This document shows positions 4,350 through 5,822 of a stretch of DNA of 5,822 nt, piece by piece; position 1 is the stretch's first letter, and every line of letters starts with the position of its first letter. The position numbers and the translations under genes are program-made. Under the pieces are notes generated by a model. It did not search any database and was not told the origin of the DNA. It saw only the letters and a program-made list of their open reading frames with translations. Source of the stretch: Pseudomonadota bacterium (GTDB taxonomy: Bacteria > Desulfobacterota > Desulfovibrionia > Desulfovibrionales > Desulfovibrionaceae); the NCBI GenBank assembly GCA_023435825.1, contig JAEZMB010000177.1, forward strand, positions 1-5,822. The letters are read 5' to 3'.

Positions 4350-5207
4350 TTACGCGCTCGGCAGCATAGCAAGTTGTGTATTTATCGCTTTATTATCTGA
4401 CAACCGCCACTCTGAAAAGCGGCAGTACATGCAGATGTGATAAGGGCCATGCTCCCATTGAGGAATACGATCATCATCGGCATAGGGAATCATACCGATT
4501 TCCATATGGCAGTAGAAAGGCGCACCAACGTAAACATCCGTAACTTCATCAAGATAATCCGCGTTTGTGGCATTATGGTATTGAATGTACCCGATGCCTC
4601 GCACTCGATAAGAACCGTCAGCGGCTTTGTAAATTGTAGTTGAGTCAGCAATGAACGTGCTTGTTATTATATAGTCGTTGTCATAAACCTCATCTACCCA
4701 CTCGCTGCGGTAATCAAGCGTTTTGATATACGGGCTGTAGTACCACAAGAGCGCCATGCGGTACTCCTCTTTGTTCAAGGCGCGGTAGTCAACGCCCCAA
4801 AGCCGGTTCCAATGGTTGGCGGCATACTCCATCACTCTTTGAATGCCGTCCTCGCCCAACTCGGCAAGAGTATCGGCATTGTTGAGCGAATAATCCGCGC
4901 CATTATCATGGTAGTACACACCCATGTTGAGAGGGTAATCGTAAAGATCATCCGGCAGAATGTGCGGGCCGAGGTCGTAATCGTTAGGATACCGAGCATA
5001 CGTACACCAATTACGCGCAAGCTGCGCGTCATACGGATATCTTAGGGTTTCTGCGGTGTCCGTTACATAGCGCAAGTAAAACGCTTCAGCGCGCTCGTAG
5101 GCCTCGGCTTCCACCTTTGGAACACAGCCTAACCCGCTGAAAAGAAGAAGCAGAGCAAGAAGAAAAGAAAAAACCCTCCGAAGGGAGGGTTGAGAACCGG
5201 ATTTCAT
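4350..5207 (-). CDS. Exported tyrosine-rich protein of unknown function
   Basis: A 285-residue protein that I do not recognise. Residues 1-36 form a signal peptide: basic start, hydrophobic core at about 12-26, and an AEA site at 34-36. C28 in SGLGC resembles a lipobox but lacks the usual Leu at -3, so lipidation is doubtful. The mature part holds about 32 tyrosines, near 11 % of the protein, plus many Asp and Trp; WYYSPY (155-160) is an example. Near the C-terminus His and Cys cluster: C233-H234, H253, H257, C259 and C262, including HICMYC. That could bind metal or form disulfides. Start: ATG at 5207 with AGGAGG at 5217-5222, 9 nt upstream. Codons about 6-14 coincide with an intrinsic terminator (5168-5191). 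It follows the nucleotidase gene by 24 nt and precedes the CARDB surface protein, so a role at the cell surface is inferred. Confidence 0.8.
   Translation of the reverse strand: MKSGSQPSLRRVFSFLLALLLLFSGLGCVPKVEAEAYERAEAFYLRYVTDTAETLRYPYDAQLARNWCTYARYPNDYDLGPHILPDDLYDYPLNMGVYYHDNGADYSLNNADTLAELGEDGIQRVMEYAANHWNRLWGVDYRALNKEEYRMALLWYYSPYIKTLDYRSEWVDEVYDNDYIITSTFIADSTTIYKAADGSYRVRGIGYIQYHNATNADYLDEVTDVYVGAPFYCHMEIGMIPYADDDRIPQWEHGPYHICMYCRFSEWRLSDNKAINTQLAMLPSA
5168..5191 (-). terminator. Intrinsic terminator inside the 5' end of the tyrosine-rich protein gene
   Basis: On the minus strand AACCCTCC, loop CTTC and GGAGGGTT form a perfect 8-bp stem (5172-5191), running into TTTTTTCTTTTC. It lies 41 nt after the stop of the nucleotidase gene but 16 nt inside the next reading frame, within the signal peptide codons. 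It would terminate transcripts of the nucleotidase gene and also interrupt the next message unless ribosomes or a factor prevent folding, so it may act as an attenuator. Confidence 0.75.
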
Positions 5208-5231
5208 GAAATTGTACCTCCTGTCACAGTT

Positions 5232-5813
5232 TTATCGGAAGAGCCCATCTTGTGCATGACGCACGTAATTGCTAAGCATATTTACATTTTCCAACATGAT
5301 ACTGCATATATCGCTTACGATACGTGAAGGATTGTTGTCACAGCTTATACGAGCATCGAACCACGTTCCTCGTGTATTATTAATTCCGTTTAACAGCTTT
5401 ATGCCGCGACCACCGGCTTGCACCCATTGGATGAGATTTGTCGTATAATCGTCAAGCAAGAAGTCTGATGGCTTTACACCTCCTGCAACTTTATATGATA
5501 GATACTCCGCTTTACTAAAGCCGCATGGAACGAATATCCTATGCGCGGCGTCCAACTCTGGCAGCGTGGTGTTAAGCCACGCGTTTTTTTCTTTTAGGGC
5601 ATACTTACTATCAGCAAGATAGGCTGACAGGCAAAACACCTCGATGTCAGGGTGCTTAGTTATGATAGCACGTACTGCTTCCACCACGTTTTGCAGAGGC
5701 GCTATGTTTGCAAAGAAACCTCGTTCATACAAGGTTTCGAATTTGTCAACAGGCGTGAATACCCCAAGAGTGCCGTCCATATCAACATATAAACGCTTTT
5801 GTAAAAGAAACAT
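5232..5813 (-). CDS. HAD-superfamily 5'(3')-deoxyribonucleotidase-like phosphatase
   Basis: A 193-residue cytoplasmic protein with the HAD phosphatase motifs in order. Motif I is LYVDMDGTLGVF, with nucleophile D11 and D13. Motif II is S63 in VFCLSAYL. Lysine candidates are K101 and K114. Motif III is D121-D122 in KPSDFLLDDYTTNLIQW, followed by the GIKLLNGINNTRGTW segment common in NT5C-type enzymes. Such enzymes remove phosphate from deoxyribonucleoside monophosphates; substrate specificity here is not provable. The length fits the family. ATG at 5813 puts motif I at residue 11, as usual, but the frame stays open to the window edge and the 9 visible bases upstream show no ribosome binding site, so an earlier start is possible. 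Nucleotidases of this type are frequent cargo of phages and conjugative elements, where they may adjust nucleotide pools. Confidence 0.82.
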   Translation of the reverse strand: MFLLQKRLYVDMDGTLGVFTPVDKFETLYERGFFANIAPLQNVVEAVRAIITKHPDIEVFCLSAYLADSKYALKEKNAWLNTTLPELDAAHRIFVPCGFSKAEYLSYKVAGGVKPSDFLLDDYTTNLIQWVQAGGRGIKLLNGINNTRGTWFDARISCDNNPSRIVSDICSIMLENVNMLSNYVRHAQDGLFR

Positions 5814-5822
5814 ATTTGAGCA

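Noticed and set aside
4336..4362. Possible terminator after the tyrosine-rich protein gene (GCCGA/TCGGC)
   Set aside because: Only 5 bp with a 17-nt loop; the following GGTTTTATTATAT is T-rich but the stem is too weak, and the site overlaps a better promoter candidate.

Overview
The window looks like an accessory stretch of a mobile genetic element, probably an integrative conjugative element or plasmid, from a Clostridia-type Gram-positive bacterium. Four things point there: strong AGGAGG-type ribosome binding sites, compact intrinsic terminators, Cro/CI-type regulators, and a DUF3991/TOPRIM-type gene. That gene family, from general knowledge, travels with clostridial conjugative elements. 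The host and element type are inference; no integrase, relaxase or coupling protein lies in the window.

All seven protein genes read on the minus strand, so the order of transcription is from high to low coordinates. From the right edge they are: an HAD-fold 5'(3')-deoxyribonucleotidase-like protein (5232-5813); an exported tyrosine-rich protein of unknown function (4350-5207); an exported surface protein with a Gly/Ser stalk, a bacterial repeat domain and a CARDB domain (2952-4286); a tandem XRE helix-turn-helix regulator with a C-terminal coiled coil (2190-2876); a CAP-domain lipoprotein (1371-2072) behind a very good promoter; a short prepilin peptidase (894-1301); and the N-terminal 211 residues of a DUF3991/TOPRIM primase-like protein that runs off the left edge (1-634).

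The largest non-coding stretch, 635-893, is dense with structure. It holds an intrinsic terminator at 658-682 and five consecutive hairpins at 722-867, one of them an almost perfect 35-nt hairpin. This is the most interesting part of the window. Its best reading is a candidate origin of transfer (oriT) next to a mobilisation-type gene, but this is inferred from structure and context only.

How the genes may work together: three of the seven encode exported proteins, and a fourth is a membrane protease that matures type IV or Tad pilins. Together they suggest a cell-surface or mating-contact module carried by the element, with the tandem-HTH protein as its probable local regulator. An inverted repeat lies between the regulator gene and the CAP promoter and is a candidate operator. 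Stem-loops sit very close to, or just inside, the 5' ends of several genes, so termination/readthrough or attenuation may shape expression along the cluster.
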